Shown here one piece after another: positions 11,043-21,650 of a stretch of 64,000 bases of DNA; the first letter of the stretch is position 1; every line of letters starts with the position of its first letter. Below the pieces are notes generated by a model, which saw only the letters and a list, made by a program, of their open reading frames with translations, did no database searches and was not told where the DNA came from. A program made the translations under genes and the position numbers. The stretch is from Pegoplata infirma (Eukaryota > Arthropoda > Insecta > Diptera > Anthomyiidae), in assembly GCA_963921195.1 (NCBI GenBank), contig OY992540.1:19165136-19229135 (forward strand). The letters are read 5' to 3'.

Positions 11043-11959
11043 CAGGGGCGGTTACAGCTTTTGAGTTTGGGGTAGGGGGGGCATTTTTTTTTTTGTTATT
11101 GGCTTCGAATAAAAAAATATCAACTCACCGTTGTTTCTGAGAAATTTTTCCTATAGAAAAAGTCTTGGATTCGAAGACTTTTTTTCTATTGAAAAATTTC
11201 AGACTCTGCCACCTTTTTTTTTTGTAAATAAGTCTCAAATTCAGTGACTTTTTTCTACAGAAAAATCCTACGATTTTGAGATCTTTTTTAATTTTTTCTA
11301 TAGAAAAGACTCAGATACTGAGACAGTTTTTGAATTGAAAAAGTCTCAAATTCTGAGGCATTTTTCGTATAGAAAAAGTCTCAGATTTGTTACATTTTGT
11401 TCACCAGATGGTAAAAACTTTTTTTATTCAACAGTAGGTTAATTATTATCCAAGTTACAAACCTTTTTGGTTTTAAGAAAATTAAAACAGTAAGTCTTAT
11501 TTTCTTTTTTTTTAGTCGACAGCTTATATAGTCAAACAAAGAAGATGTTCTGCGTAACTTTTGAAATAAGACACATTTTCATGTAAAAAAAAAACAAAAG
11601 AAAAAAGTAAAGGAGAGGGATATGTTCTGAAACATTTATTTGTATAGAAAATGTTTCAGAATCCTAAAATTTTTCTGTAGGAAAAATATAATATGTATCT
11701 CGAAATCTTAAAATTTTTCAAGAAAAATCTGGGAATTTTTCTATAGAAAAAAATGTTTCAGAATCGAAGAATATATCTATTCGAAAAATGTCTCTTAATC
11801 CAGAAACTTTTCCATAGGAAAACAACTAAAGAGAATGAGGGTTTTTCTGTATGAAAAATGTCTCAGAGTCTGAGACACACGAAAAATGTCTCAGAATCTG
11901 CTTGAATCTCAAGATTTTTCTGAGACTTTTTAAAATTTATACCCCTGGAACCGCCCCTG
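11043..11959. mobile_element. non-autonomous hAT-like element 4 with satellite-like interior
   Basis: Inverted ends CAGGGGCGGTTACAG and CTGGAACCGCCCCTG. No matching 8-bp duplication is seen, so one flank may be rearranged. The interior (about 11130-11935) is degenerate TCTCAGATTCTGAGAC and TTTTTCTATAGAAAAA units, as in the elements at 8479 and 29956. Confidence 0.7.
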
Positions 11960-12047
11960 GAGTTTCTACTGGAATTCATTTGTCACAATGTTTTAGACAT
12001 GGTAGGGGGTATTTTTGGCCTGGATTGGTTTAGACCGACATTTACTT

Positions 12048-12106
12048 GAGTTACAACCGTAATGACAAACTAATATATACCGTCTCCATAAGAAGGGTAC
12101 ATAAAA
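12048..12106 (-). mobile_element. mini-me-like 5' end fragment
   Basis: GTTACAACCGTAATGACAAA and a drifted ...AAGGGTACATAAA end resemble the 5' end of a reverse mini-me copy. Confidence 0.5.
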
Positions 12107-14557
12107 AACAAGTAAAAAAGTTAAATTCGGCCTTGCCGAATGTAGTGAGTGATACCCTCCATAATTTGCAAAAAACTTTATTTAAAAGGAAATTACTTTT
12201 GAAAAAAAAAAATTTTTGAAAAAAATTCCGCGAAAAAAATTTTGTTAAAAAAAAAAATCCGCGATTTTTTTCTTTTTTTGTCAAAAACATGTTCGTACTT
12301 GTTTAAATACCATTTGGTGTTCAATTATGTTCACATATGTCAACCAGAAGTCGAATTAAAGCATTTTGTATTTTTAGGTTATGTTGAATGTACTGAAATT
12401 TTTGAGGTGTGCTTACATTTTCGTTCATAACTTTTGAACCGCTGAACCGATATCGCTCAAATGCAATACAAAACTTCTCGGGAGAACTTCCAATAAATAT
12501 GTTAAGTTCAGTCATCTCTGTGCAATATTTAGTCCGTGATAGCATTTTCCACAGACAGACAGACGGACAGACGGACATCGCTAGAATGTCTTAAAATCGA
12601 TCGGGCATCATGAATATATGGGGCACTCCATGTGAAATCGGACACTTTGAAAAACTTTTTTTTAGATTTTCCCAATTTGTTCACAGTTTTTAGTACCCTT
12701 CGAAAACTCCTTCATGGTAAATTTTCAGATTTTTTTGATGACCCGTTCAAAAGATATCGAATTTTTAAAAATTGGTTGTTTGTTCCTTTACTGAAACTTA
12801 TTTTACTCATAACTTCTTCAATAATGGTCCAAATTTCAAGTTTTTTTTCAAAATTTTTGTTTTTTTACGTACTTTCTAAAAAAATCCCAAAAAATTCTTA
12901 AAAGCGCTTTAGTATGCGATTTTTAAGTTTTAAAATTTAAATCTCATTTTTGAAAATGTTTGTATTTGTACTCTTCGATTTTTTAAATTTTTTTTTGTGT
13001 AAAACTTCTATCAATTCTACAATTTTTTTTAAATTTTTTAAAATATTTTTTAAAATTTTTTGAAAAAATTTTATTGTAATTTTTCAATCTTAAAATCATT
13101 TCTACTGCTCCAATGGTGCGTCATAGAGGGGTCCTTTATAAGACCGACCCGCATTAATTTTTACGTCTTAACATTTCTTTGGAACAAACTAATCTATTTC
13201 CAATTTCTAAGGGGGCTCCCACACAAAACGACATTTTTTTTAAATTTGTTCCAACCGCTCTAACTGCCCTAATAAACAAATCCACCCTCTATCTCTAATT
13301 GTTAAGGCGGTCCCCATAATTTTTTTTTTTATTTTTTGTAAATTGGTTTTATTTAATCAGCTTCTACCAGTCCAATGGTGCGTCCGAGAGGGGTCATTAT
13401 TGAGACCGACCCCCATTTATTTTTACCCTCAAACATTTTTGTAAAACATACCACAGCCCTATCTCCACTCGCTAAGTAGGCTTCCATTCAAAATTACATT
13501 GCTATAAAATTTGCTCCAACTGTTATTAGTATGGGAGCCTACTTAGGGAGTGGAGATAGGGCGTAGGTATGTTTTCCAAAAATAATGGAGGGTAAAAATA
13601 AATGGTGGTCGGTCTCACTAATGACCCCTATCGGACGCACCATTGGACCAGTAGAAGCTGATTAAAGAAAACAAATTTACAAAAAATAAAAAAAATTGTA
13701 TGGGGACCGCCTTAACAGTTAAAGATAGAGGGTAGATGTGTTCAGGGAAAATGTTTGGACTAAAAAAATATTGTGGGTCGGTCATACAATTTGTTGCTCT
13801 AAGGGCACTATTAGAGCAGTTAGAGCGGTTGGAACAAATTTTAAAAAATGTCGTTTTGTGTGGGAGCCCCCTTAGAAATTGGAGATAGGGTATTAGTTTG
13901 TTCCCAAGAAATGCTAAGACGTAAAAATTAATGGGGCCGGTCTTATAAATGGCCCCTCTATGATGCACCATTGGATTTTAAGATTGGAAAATTACAATAA
14001 ATTTTTTTCAAAAAATTTAAAAAAAATAGTAATAATCGTTATCCAACGATCCTCCTGAGCAAAAAATTTGCATAATCGATAGAAGTTTTTTACAAAAAAA
14101 TTTCCAAAAAATCGAAGAGTACAAACGTTTTCAAAAATGAGATTTAAATTTAAAAACTTAAAAATCGCATACAAGAACGCTTTTAAGAATTTTTTTAGAA
14201 AGTACGCAAAAAAACAAAAATTTTGAAAAAAAAAAAAATTGAAATTTGGATAATTATTGAAGAAGTTATGAGTAAAAGAAGTTTGAGTAACGGAACAAAC
14301 TACCAATTTTTAAAAATTCGATATCTTTTGAACGGATCATCAAAAAAATCTAAAAATTTACTAAGAAGAAGTTTTCGAAGCGTACTAAAAACTGTTAACA
14401 AATTGGGAAAATCTAAAAAAAAAGTTTTTCAAAGTGTCCGATTTCACATGGAATGCCCCATATATACTTTATGGGGTCCCAGGCCGATATATCGATGAGT
14501 TACAAACGGAATGACAAACTTATATATACCCTCTATCACTAAGTGGAGGGTATAAAA
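12107..14557 (-). mobile_element. mini-me-like element F, split by a foldback
   Basis: The reverse copy has its 3' end at 12107-12160 (CAAGTAAAAAAGTTAAATTC, TGCCGAATG). It includes CAGACAGACAGACGGACAGA at 12553 and a 5' end GAGGGTATAAAA at 14547-14557. The foldback at 12617-14462 is inserted in its TA run; TACTTTATGGGGTCCC resumes directly afterwards. Confidence 0.8.
12617..14462. mobile_element. TATGGGGC foldback, copy 1
   Basis: Starts TATGGGGCACTCCATGTGAA and ends with the inverted form. TA flanks both ends. Arms of about 900 bp are nearly continuous inverted repeats, with the centre at about 13500-13530. Family words include AAAAGATATCGAATTTTTAA, GCCCAGGAGGATCG and CCAATGGTGCGTC. No transposase frame; the 67-117-codon frames on both strands are arm sequence. 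Probably a non-autonomous element of a TA-targeting superfamily. Confidence 0.85.
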
Positions 14558-14711
14558 ATAACAACAAAACTTTCAAGAACCGATAAGACTTTACATTTTG
14601 TTAATAAGTTTTCCATTGGATAACATTTAACTGTTTTAAGATAAAGTTTGTACGTTAACTTGAGTTAAACTGTTTGTTTTTTGTGCAGTAAAACATAACG
14701 TAACAGAAAGC
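14558..14711. other. AT-rich spacer
   Basis: No feature seen. Confidence 0.3.
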
Positions 14712-14785
14712 AGCTCTTCTGAGCCATTGGCACAGTGAATAGAGTGTACTATTTTAAAACGAAAGGTCGTGGGTTCAAAACCAGA
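14712..14785 (+). tRNA. degenerate tRNA-like sequence
   Basis: GAGCCATTGGCACAGTG followed by AAAACGAAAGGTCGTGGG and TTCAAAACC resembles A- and B-box spacing, with an immediate long T run as a possible Pol III terminator. Stems are not complete. Likely a pseudo-tRNA. Confidence 0.35.
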
Positions 14786-14882
14786 TTTTTTTTTTTATTT
14801 ATTTATTTTTTTTTAATTTTGTAATTTTTATTTACAAACCAAAAATAAAAAAAATTGTTTCAATTTAAAAAAAAAAACTCCC

Positions 14883-14957
14883 TTCCCCTAGATGGACTCG
14901 ATCTCACAATCTATCGTTTGCAAAACACACTCTCTAACCACTACACCACAATAGCAA
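14883..14957 (-). tRNA. tRNA-like sequence, TGC in anticodon position
   Basis: The minus strand reads TGTGGTGTAGTGGTTAGAGA (good A box), loop TTTTGCAAA, then GAGATCGAGTCCATC (B-box-like) and a T run. Anticodon and acceptor stems have mismatches, so a decayed tRNA (possibly Ala-like) or a tRNA-derived repeat is more likely than a functional gene. Confidence 0.45.
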
Positions 14958-15173
14958 TACCAACCATGTGTGCACAAAGTTTTATTTCAACTTTGTTGTG
15001 CTAGAATTTGGAATTATATAAAAAATTTTATTTTTAAACAAATAGAACAATCGATTATTACTCATGTAAATTTCTTTACAAATACCAAAGTCATCATTAC
15101 GCATTTAATTTTAAAATTAAATAAATGTTTAAAGATTTATGTTTTTCTGTATTTAAAAAAAAAAAAATCCACT
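14958..15173. other. AT-rich spacer between tRNA-like pieces
   Basis: No recognised feature. The 71-codon frame at 14970 is K/N/I-rich and ends in the tRNA gene. Confidence 0.3.
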
Positions 15174-15265
15174 TGCTCCAGGTGAGGCTCGAACTCACAA
15201 CCCCGGCATTGCTCACAAGTTACTGATTATAAGTACCGTGCGCTAACCAATTGCGCCACAGGAGC
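15174..15265 (-). tRNA. tRNA-Ile(UAU), copy 2, acceptor mismatch
   Basis: Identical to copy 1 over 92 nt, 18-nt intron included (plus-strand 15210-15227), except that tRNA base 6 is T instead of A. That gives a T6-T67 mismatch in the acceptor stem. The same change is in copy 3 but not in copies 1 and 4, so copies 2 and 3 share an ancestor that already carried it. The T-run terminator is present. Function may be reduced. Confidence 0.9.
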
Positions 15266-15414
15266 GCCTGAAGAATTTGTGTCAAAAGCTTGTAAAAAAC
15301 AACGGTGAAAAAAGTTTTAAAATTTAAGCTTGGAACAAAAGTTTAATCTCAAATAACATAACCCTCGATTAACGCAGATTTCAAATTTGTCTTCAATTTT
15401 TACTATCAAAAAAA

Positions 15415-15955
15415 AAAAAAAAAATTCTCTGAGAATTTTTTTTTTTGACTCTTGAACTTGTAAAATATAAAAAATTTTGAAACATTTTTTCTATAGCAAA
15501 TATATCAGATTCTGAAAATATTTTTTATTTAAAAATTTGAAAATATTAACACAATTTTTCAGAAATTTTTTTTTTTTTTCATACATTTCTGAGACATTTT
15601 TAATAGAAAAATTCTCAACTATAAATACTTCTTTTGTTCTATTGGAAAATTTTCAGGTGCTCAGACATTTTTTTATAGAAAATTTCGAAGACTCTTAGAT
15701 ATTTTTTATATTAAACGATTTCCAGACTCTAAGATATTTTATCTACAAAATGTTCAGACATTTTTTTATAGAAAAATGATTCTAGAAAGTTTTTCATATA
15801 GAAATACTTTCAGATTCTAAGGCATTTTTCTATAGAAAAATTCTTAGATTAGACATTTTTCATATACATATAAAATTCTCTAATTCTGAAAAATACTTTT
15901 ATTTATTGATTTTTATAAATTTTTCGTATAGAAATTAAAAATTTATTTTTTAAAA
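15415..15955. repeat. degenerate satellite-related repeats
   Basis: Drifted units of TCAGATTCT...ACATTTTT and CTATAGAAAA with irregular spacing between tRNA-Ile copies 2 and 3. Confidence 0.7.
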
Positions 15956-15965
15956 AAATTCCACT

Positions 15966-16057
15966 TGCTCCAGGTGAGGCTCGAACTCACAACCCCGGCA
16001 TTGCTCACAAGTTACTGATTATAAGTACCGTGCGCTAACCAATTGCGCCACAGGAGC
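15966..16057 (-). tRNA. tRNA-Ile(UAU), copy 3, acceptor mismatch
   Basis: Same sequence as copy 2, with the T6-T67 mismatch and the 18-nt intron (plus-strand 16002-16019). A T7 run follows as terminator. Its flank on the high-coordinate side is a duplicate of that of copy 2, and the 35-bp satellite begins some 80 bp further on in degenerate form. Confidence 0.9.
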
Positions 16058-16139
16058 GTCTGAAGACTATAAACCAAAAGCTTGTGAAAAACTACGGTAA
16101 AAAAAATATTTAAATTTAAGCTTGGAACAAAATTTAAAA

Positions 16140-16767
16140 ATTTCCAGACTCTGAGACACTTTTTCTATAGAATAATTGTCAGATTCTCTGACATGTATAC
16201 AGATTCTGAAAAAAAAAATTAAGATTTTGAAACATTTTTTCTATAGAAATATTCTCAGATTCCGAAACATTTTTGCTATCGAAAAATTCACAGATTCTGA
16301 GACTATTTTTCTGTGGAAAAATTCTTAGATTCTGAGACAGTTTTTCTATAGAAAAATTCTCAGATTCTGAAATATTTTTTCCATAGAAAACTTCTTGAAA
16401 AAAAAAAACTCTATAAAAAAAATTCCCAGATTCTATAGAAATTTTTTTTCTAGATATTTTTTTTATAGAAAAATTCTTAGACATTTATTCTATAGAATAA
16501 AGTGTCATATTCTGGTACATTTTTTTCATAAAAAACTCTCAGATTCTCAGATTTTTTATCTATACAAAAGTCCTCAGATTCTGAGATATTTTTTTTTTCT
16601 ATAGCAAAATTCTCAGATTTTGAGAAATTTTTTCTAATGAAAAATTCTCAGATTCTTACACATTTTTCTGTTGAAAAATTCATTGATTCTGAGGCATTTT
16701 TTATATAGAAAAATTTTCAGATTCTATAGAAACATTTTTTTCTAGACAGAAAATTATGAGATTCTGA
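16140..16767. repeat. degenerate edge of the 35-bp satellite
   Basis: Recognisable but diverged CTCAGATTCTGAGACA and TTTTTCTATAGAAAAAT units with irregular length, leading into the homogeneous array. Units become closer to consensus toward 16790. Confidence 0.85.
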
Positions 16768-19700
16768 GACATATTTTCTATAGAAAAATTCTCAGATTCT
16801 GAGAGAGTTTTTCTATAGAAAAAGTCTCAGATTCTGAGACAGTTTTTCTATAGAAAAAGTCTCAGATTCTGAGACAGTTTTTCGATAGAAAAAGTCTCAG
16901 ATTCTGAGACAGTTTTTCTATAGAAAAAGTCTCAGATTCTGAGACAGTTTTTCTATAGAAAAAGTCTCAGATTCTGAGACAGTTTTTCTATAGAAAAAGT
17001 CTCAGATTCTGAGACAGTTTTTCTATAGAAAAAGTCTCAGATTCTGAGACAGTTTTTCTATAGAAAAAGTCTCAGATTCTGAGACAGTTTTTCTATAGAA
17101 AAAGTCTCAGATTCTGAGACAGTTTTTCTATAGAAAAAGTCTCAGATTCTGAGACAGTTTTTCTATAGAAAAAGTCTCAGATTCTGAGACAGTTTTTCTA
17201 TAGAAAAAGTCTCAGATTCTGAGACAGTTTTTCTATAGAAAAAGTCTCAGATTCTGAGACAGCTATAGAAAAAGTCTCAGATTCTGAGACAGTTTTTCTT
17301 AGAAAAAGTCTCAGATTCTGAGACAGTTTTTCTATAGAAAAAGTCTCAGATTCTGAGACAGTTTTTCTATAGAAAAAGTCTCAGATTCTGAGACAGTTTT
17401 TCTATAGAAAAAGTCTCAGATTCTGAGACAGTTTTTCTATAGAAAAAGTCTCAGATTCTGAGACAGTTTTTCTATAGAAAAAGTCTCAGATTCTGAGACA
17501 GTTTTTCTATAGAAAAAGTCTCAGATTCTGAGACAGTTTTTCTATAGAAAAAGTCTCAGATTCTGAGACAGTTTTTCTATAGAAAAAGTCTCAGATTCTG
17601 AGACAGTTTTTCTATAGAAAAAGTCTCAGATTCTGAGACAGTTTTTCTATAGAAAAAGTCTCAGATTCTGAGACAGTTTTTCTATAGAAAAAGTCTCAGA
17701 TTCTGAGACAGTTTTTCGATAGAAAAAGTCTCAGATTCTGAGACAGTTTTTCTATAGAAAAAGTCTCAGATTCTGAGACAGTTTTTCTATAGAAAAAGTC
17801 TCAGATTCTGAGACAGTTTTTCTATAGAAAAAGTCTCAGATTCTAAGACAGTTTTTCTATAGAAAAAGTCTCAGATTCTGAGACAGTTTTTCTATAGAAA
17901 AAGTCTCAGATTCTGAGACAGTTTTTCTATAGAAAAACTGATTCTGAGACAGTTTTTCTATAGAAAATGTCTCAGATTCTGAGACAGTTTTTCTATAGAA
18001 AATGTCTCAGATTCTGAGACAGTTTTTCTATAGAAAAAGTCTCAGATTCTGAGACAGTTTTTCTATAGAAAAAGTCTCAGATTCTGAGACAGTTTTTCTA
18101 TAGAAAAAGTCTCAGATTCTGAGACAGTTTTTCTATAGAAAAAGTCTCAGATTCTGAGACAGTTTTTCTATAGAAAAAGTCTCAGATTCTGAGACAGTTT
18201 TTCTATAGAAAAAGTCTCAGATTCTGAGACAGTTTTTCTATAGAAAAAGTCTCAGATTCTGAGACAGTTTTTCTATAGAAAAAGTCTCAGATTCTGAGAC
18301 AGTTTTTCTATAGAAAAAGTCTCAGATTCTGAGACAGTTTTTCTATAGAAAAAGTCTCAGATTCTGAGACAGTTTTTCTATAGAAAAAGTCTCAGATTCT
18401 GAGACAGTTTTTCTATAGAAAAAGTCTCAGATTCTGAGACAGTTTTTCTATAGAAAAAGTCTCAGATTCTGAGACAGTTTTTCTATAGAAAAAGTCTCAG
18501 ATTCTGAGACAGTTTTTCTATAGAAAAAGTCTCAGATTCTGAGACAGTTTTTCTATAGAAAAAGTCTCAGATTCTGAGACAGTTTTTCTATAGAAAAAGT
18601 CTCAGATTCTGAGACAGTTTTTCTATAGAAAAAGTCTCAGATTCTGAGACAGTTTTTCTATAGAAAAAGTCTCAGATTCTGAGACAGTTTTTCTATAGAA
18701 AAAGTCTCAGATTCTGAGACAGTTTTTCTATAGAAAAAGTCTCAGATTCTGAGACAGTTTTTCTATAGAAAAAGTCTCAGATTCTGAGACAGTTTTTCTA
18801 TAGAAAAAGTCTCAGATTCTGAGACAGTTTTTCTATAGAAAAAGTCTCAGATTCTGAGACAGTTTTTCTATAGAAAAAGTCTCAGATTCTGAGACAGTTT
18901 TTCTATAGAAAAAGTCTCAGATTCTGAGACAGTTTTTCTATAGAAAAAGTCTCAGATTCTGAGACAGTTTTTCTATAGAAAAAGTCTCAGATTGTGAGAC
19001 AGTTTTTCTATAGAAAAAGTCTCAGATTCTGAGACAGTTTTTCTATAGAAAAAGTCTCAGATTCTGAGACAGTTTTTCTATAGAAAAAGTCTCAGATTCT
19101 GAGACAGTTTTTCTATAGAAAAAGTCTCAGATTCTGAGACAGTTTTTCTATAGAAAAAGTCACAGATTCTGAGACAGTTTTTCTATAGAAAAAGTCTCAG
19201 ATTCTGAGACAGTTTTTCTATAGAAAAAGTCTCAGATTCTGAGACAGTTTTTCTATAGAAAAAGTCTCAGATTCTGAGACAGTTTTTCTATAGAAAAAGT
19301 CTCAGATTCTGAGACAGTTTTTCTAAAGAAAATGTCTCAGATTCTGAGACAGTTTTTCTATAGAAAATGTCTCAGATTCTGAGACAGTTTTTCTATAGAA
19401 AATGTCTCAGATTCTGAGACAGTTTTTCTATAGAAAATGTCTCAGATTCTGAGACAGTTTTTCTATAGAAAATGTCTCAGATTCTGAGACAGTTTTTCTA
19501 TAGAAAATGTCTCAGATTCTGAGACAGTTTTTCTATAGAAAATGTCTCAGATTCTGAGACAGTTTTTCTATAGAAAATGTCTCAGATTCTGAGACAGTTT
19601 TTCTATAGAAAATGTCTCAGATTCTGAGACAGTTTTTCTATAGAAAATGTCTCAGATTCTGAGACAGTTTTTCTATAGAAAATGTCTCAGATTCTGAGAC

Positions 19701-19977
19701 AGTTTTTCTATAGAAAATGTCTCAGATTCTGAGACAGTTTTTCTATAGAAAATGTCTCAGATTCTGAGACAGTTTTTTTATAGAAAATGTCTCAGATTCT
19801 GAGACAGTTTTTTTATAGAAAATGTCTCAGATTCTGAGACAGTTTTTCTATAGAAAATGTCTCAGATTCTGAGACAGTTTTTCTATAGAAAATGTCTCAG
19901 ATTCTGAGACAGTTTTTCTATAGAAAAATTCTCAGATTCTGAGACAGTTTTTCTATAGAAAAATTCTCAGATTCTGA
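16768..19977. repeat. 35-bp satellite array, about 91 copies
   Basis: Each 35-bp unit is AG plus the perfect palindrome TTTTTCTATAGAAAAA (16 bp) plus GTCTCAGATTCTGAGAC (8-bp arms about one T). Units are almost identical over 3.2 kb. Exceptions are rare point changes (for example TTTTTCGATAG at 16883 and 17714), a 5-bp loss near 17263, a 1-bp loss near 17300 and a short deletion near 17938. A variant unit with AAAATGTCTC occurs in a few units near 17965-18005 and in about 17 successive units at about 19325-19920. Edges are diverged, as expected if exchange homogenises the middle. The array lies between tRNA-Ile copies 3 and 4. Confidence 0.97.
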
Positions 19978-20195
19978 AATATTTTTTTCTATAGGAAAAA
20001 TCTCAGATTCCGAGAAATTTTTTCTATAGAAAAATCTCAGATTCTAAAACTGATTTTGAGACATTTGCCTACAGAAAAATTCTCAGATTCTGAGAAAATT
20101 TTTCTTTACAAAAATTTTCAGATTCTGAAACATTTTTTCTATTGAAAAATTCTCAGGTTCTGAGACATTTTTTCTATAGAAAAATTTTAAAATAC
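19978..20195. repeat. degenerate right edge of the satellite
   Basis: Units drift (TCAGATTCCGAGAAATTTTT, CTATTGAAAAATTCTCAGG) and end near 20195. Confidence 0.85.
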
Positions 20196-20707
20196 CAATC
20201 ACCCTAACGTTTTTTCTTAAAATTTTCTATACACTGTAAAACAATAAAAATACAAATATGTAATTGTCACTACTATTATGAATTTGTATTCGATGGGGTT
20301 TTTCTGAGAATAGACTTATTAAAGTTTATGCAACTGGAATATTTAAAATATTGCTAGCAAAAATTAAAATTCCAAACACAAAACTATGGTAAATATTTAT
20401 GCGTTCCTAAAAAGTTCACTTTATACTTTGGTGTTAAATATTCTGAACTGAAATATATACATAGTTTTTTTTTGGAATGCCTTTGTATTACAAATTAATG
20501 TATTGTTGTTTAAAGTTCAAATTTAAATCTGAGATACATATTGGAATTCCCCACCTACAATGAAAAACTTCTAGTTACAAATTCTTGTATCTATTTCGGA
20601 AGAAGGGTTGAAGATAGATTAAGGTCAATGACTTGAAAATTTTATGTTTTAATTACTTTTTTTTTGGATCTATTTTGATTTTTGGTTTGCTCCATCAAAA
20701 AACGTAC
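20196..20707. other. sequence without recognised feature
   Basis: AT-rich and not obviously repetitive. No coding frame or RNA gene seen. Confidence 0.35.
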
Positions 20708-20799
20708 TGCTCCAGGTGAGGCTCGAACTCACAACCCCGGCATTGCTCACAAGTTACTGATTATAAGTACCGTGCGCTAACCAATTGCGCCACTGGAGC
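20708..20799 (-). tRNA. tRNA-Ile(UAU), copy 4, with intron
   Basis: Same 92-nt sequence as copy 1, intact acceptor stem included. The intron is at plus-strand 20744-20761, and a T6 run on the minus strand follows as terminator. Probably functional. It bounds the satellite block on the right. Confidence 0.95.
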
Positions 20800-21034
20800 G
20801 CTTGACATTTTTCTATCAAAAGCTTAATTAAAGCGTTTATAATACAAAAAAGCAACAACGACAACAACACAAAATGACACAATTTCATTTCCATTTATAC
20901 AACAAATCATTTAAACCAGGGATGGGAGTGTGAGCGACTTAAGACTAACATTTTACTTAAGATTAGGAAAGTTATTCCAACAAATAGGATTTTTTGTGGA
21001 GCTATTGATTCTAAAGCTGCAATCCAAATTTTTC

Positions 21035-21121
21035 TAGCATGTTCCGTTTTCGAGATATTCGCGTTCGAGATTTTCGCTTGGAAAAATTTTCAAACGTGAA
21101 TATCTCGAAAACGGAACATGC
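21035..21121. repeat. inverted repeat with CGAAAACGG arms
   Basis: GCATGTTCCGTTTTCGAGAT at 21039 is mirrored by ATCTCGAAAACGGAACATGC at 21102-21121, separated by a short spacer with further TTCG words. A weaker relative (ATCTCAAAAACGATATGTGC) is at 21251. Confidence 0.7.
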
Positions 21122-21539
21122 TTGAAACATTTGAATTGCAGTTTTGGAACCAGGAGGTCCATTTTATATGAAATCAAGTTCTATTTTTGGAAGAATCTGT
21201 AACAGTGAACCACCAAAAGTGAGAAATTATTGGTTTTTTTGACTTTTCAACAGCGAGAATCTCAAAAACGATATGTGCTAGAAAAAATTGTATGGCAGAT
21301 TTGGATTTAGGAGAGCAAAATCTATAAGACTTAGTTTATTTCACTGGGAGGGTTTTGTTGTCGAACAGTGCAATTATTTAGCTATAAATTAAAAACAGGA
21401 TCAGCTAGGATTTTCGTGCTAACGATTTTTAAAGTTTTAAATAAAGAGGAGTGAAATGTCATTAGCCGATTTTGTCACCATGTTAACACAACCTAACTTG
21501 CTTGAAGAGGGGTGTGTACAATTGTAATTCAAAAACGAT

Positions 21540-21650
21540 CAATCAATGGAAATTCAGTTGGTATTTTTCGAATTACAATTGAAATCTTCGGATTATAATT
21601 GATCATATTCGAATAACAATTGCTCTTTTTCGAATTACAATTGATCTTTT
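21540..21650. repeat. tandem repeat, about 23 bp, left part
   Basis: Units like TTTCGAATTACAATTGATC repeat four to five times. The array continues at 24047-24215 beyond the inserted mini-me, with units such as AAATTACAATTGATATTTT. Confidence 0.7.

Larger units (their letters stand above)
15174..16140. repeat. tandem duplication containing tRNA-Ile and a shared flank
   Basis: The bases beyond tRNA copy 2 (CTGAAGAATTTG, CAAAAGCTTGTAAAAAAC, AATTTAAGCTTGGAACAAAA) recur in the same order beyond copy 3 at 16058-16132. The unit is about 790 bp, and degenerate satellite-like repeats fill the space between the two tRNAs. The flank of copy 4 keeps only part of it (ATCAAAAGCTT). Confidence 0.8.

Noticed and set aside
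14883..14957. A functional tRNA-Ala
   Set aside because: TGC is in the right place and the A box is good, but acceptor and anticodon stems do not pair well enough to call a working gene.
16768..19977. CRISPR-like regular repeats
   Set aside because: The 35-bp units are head to tail with no unique spacers, and the rest of the window is insect-like.
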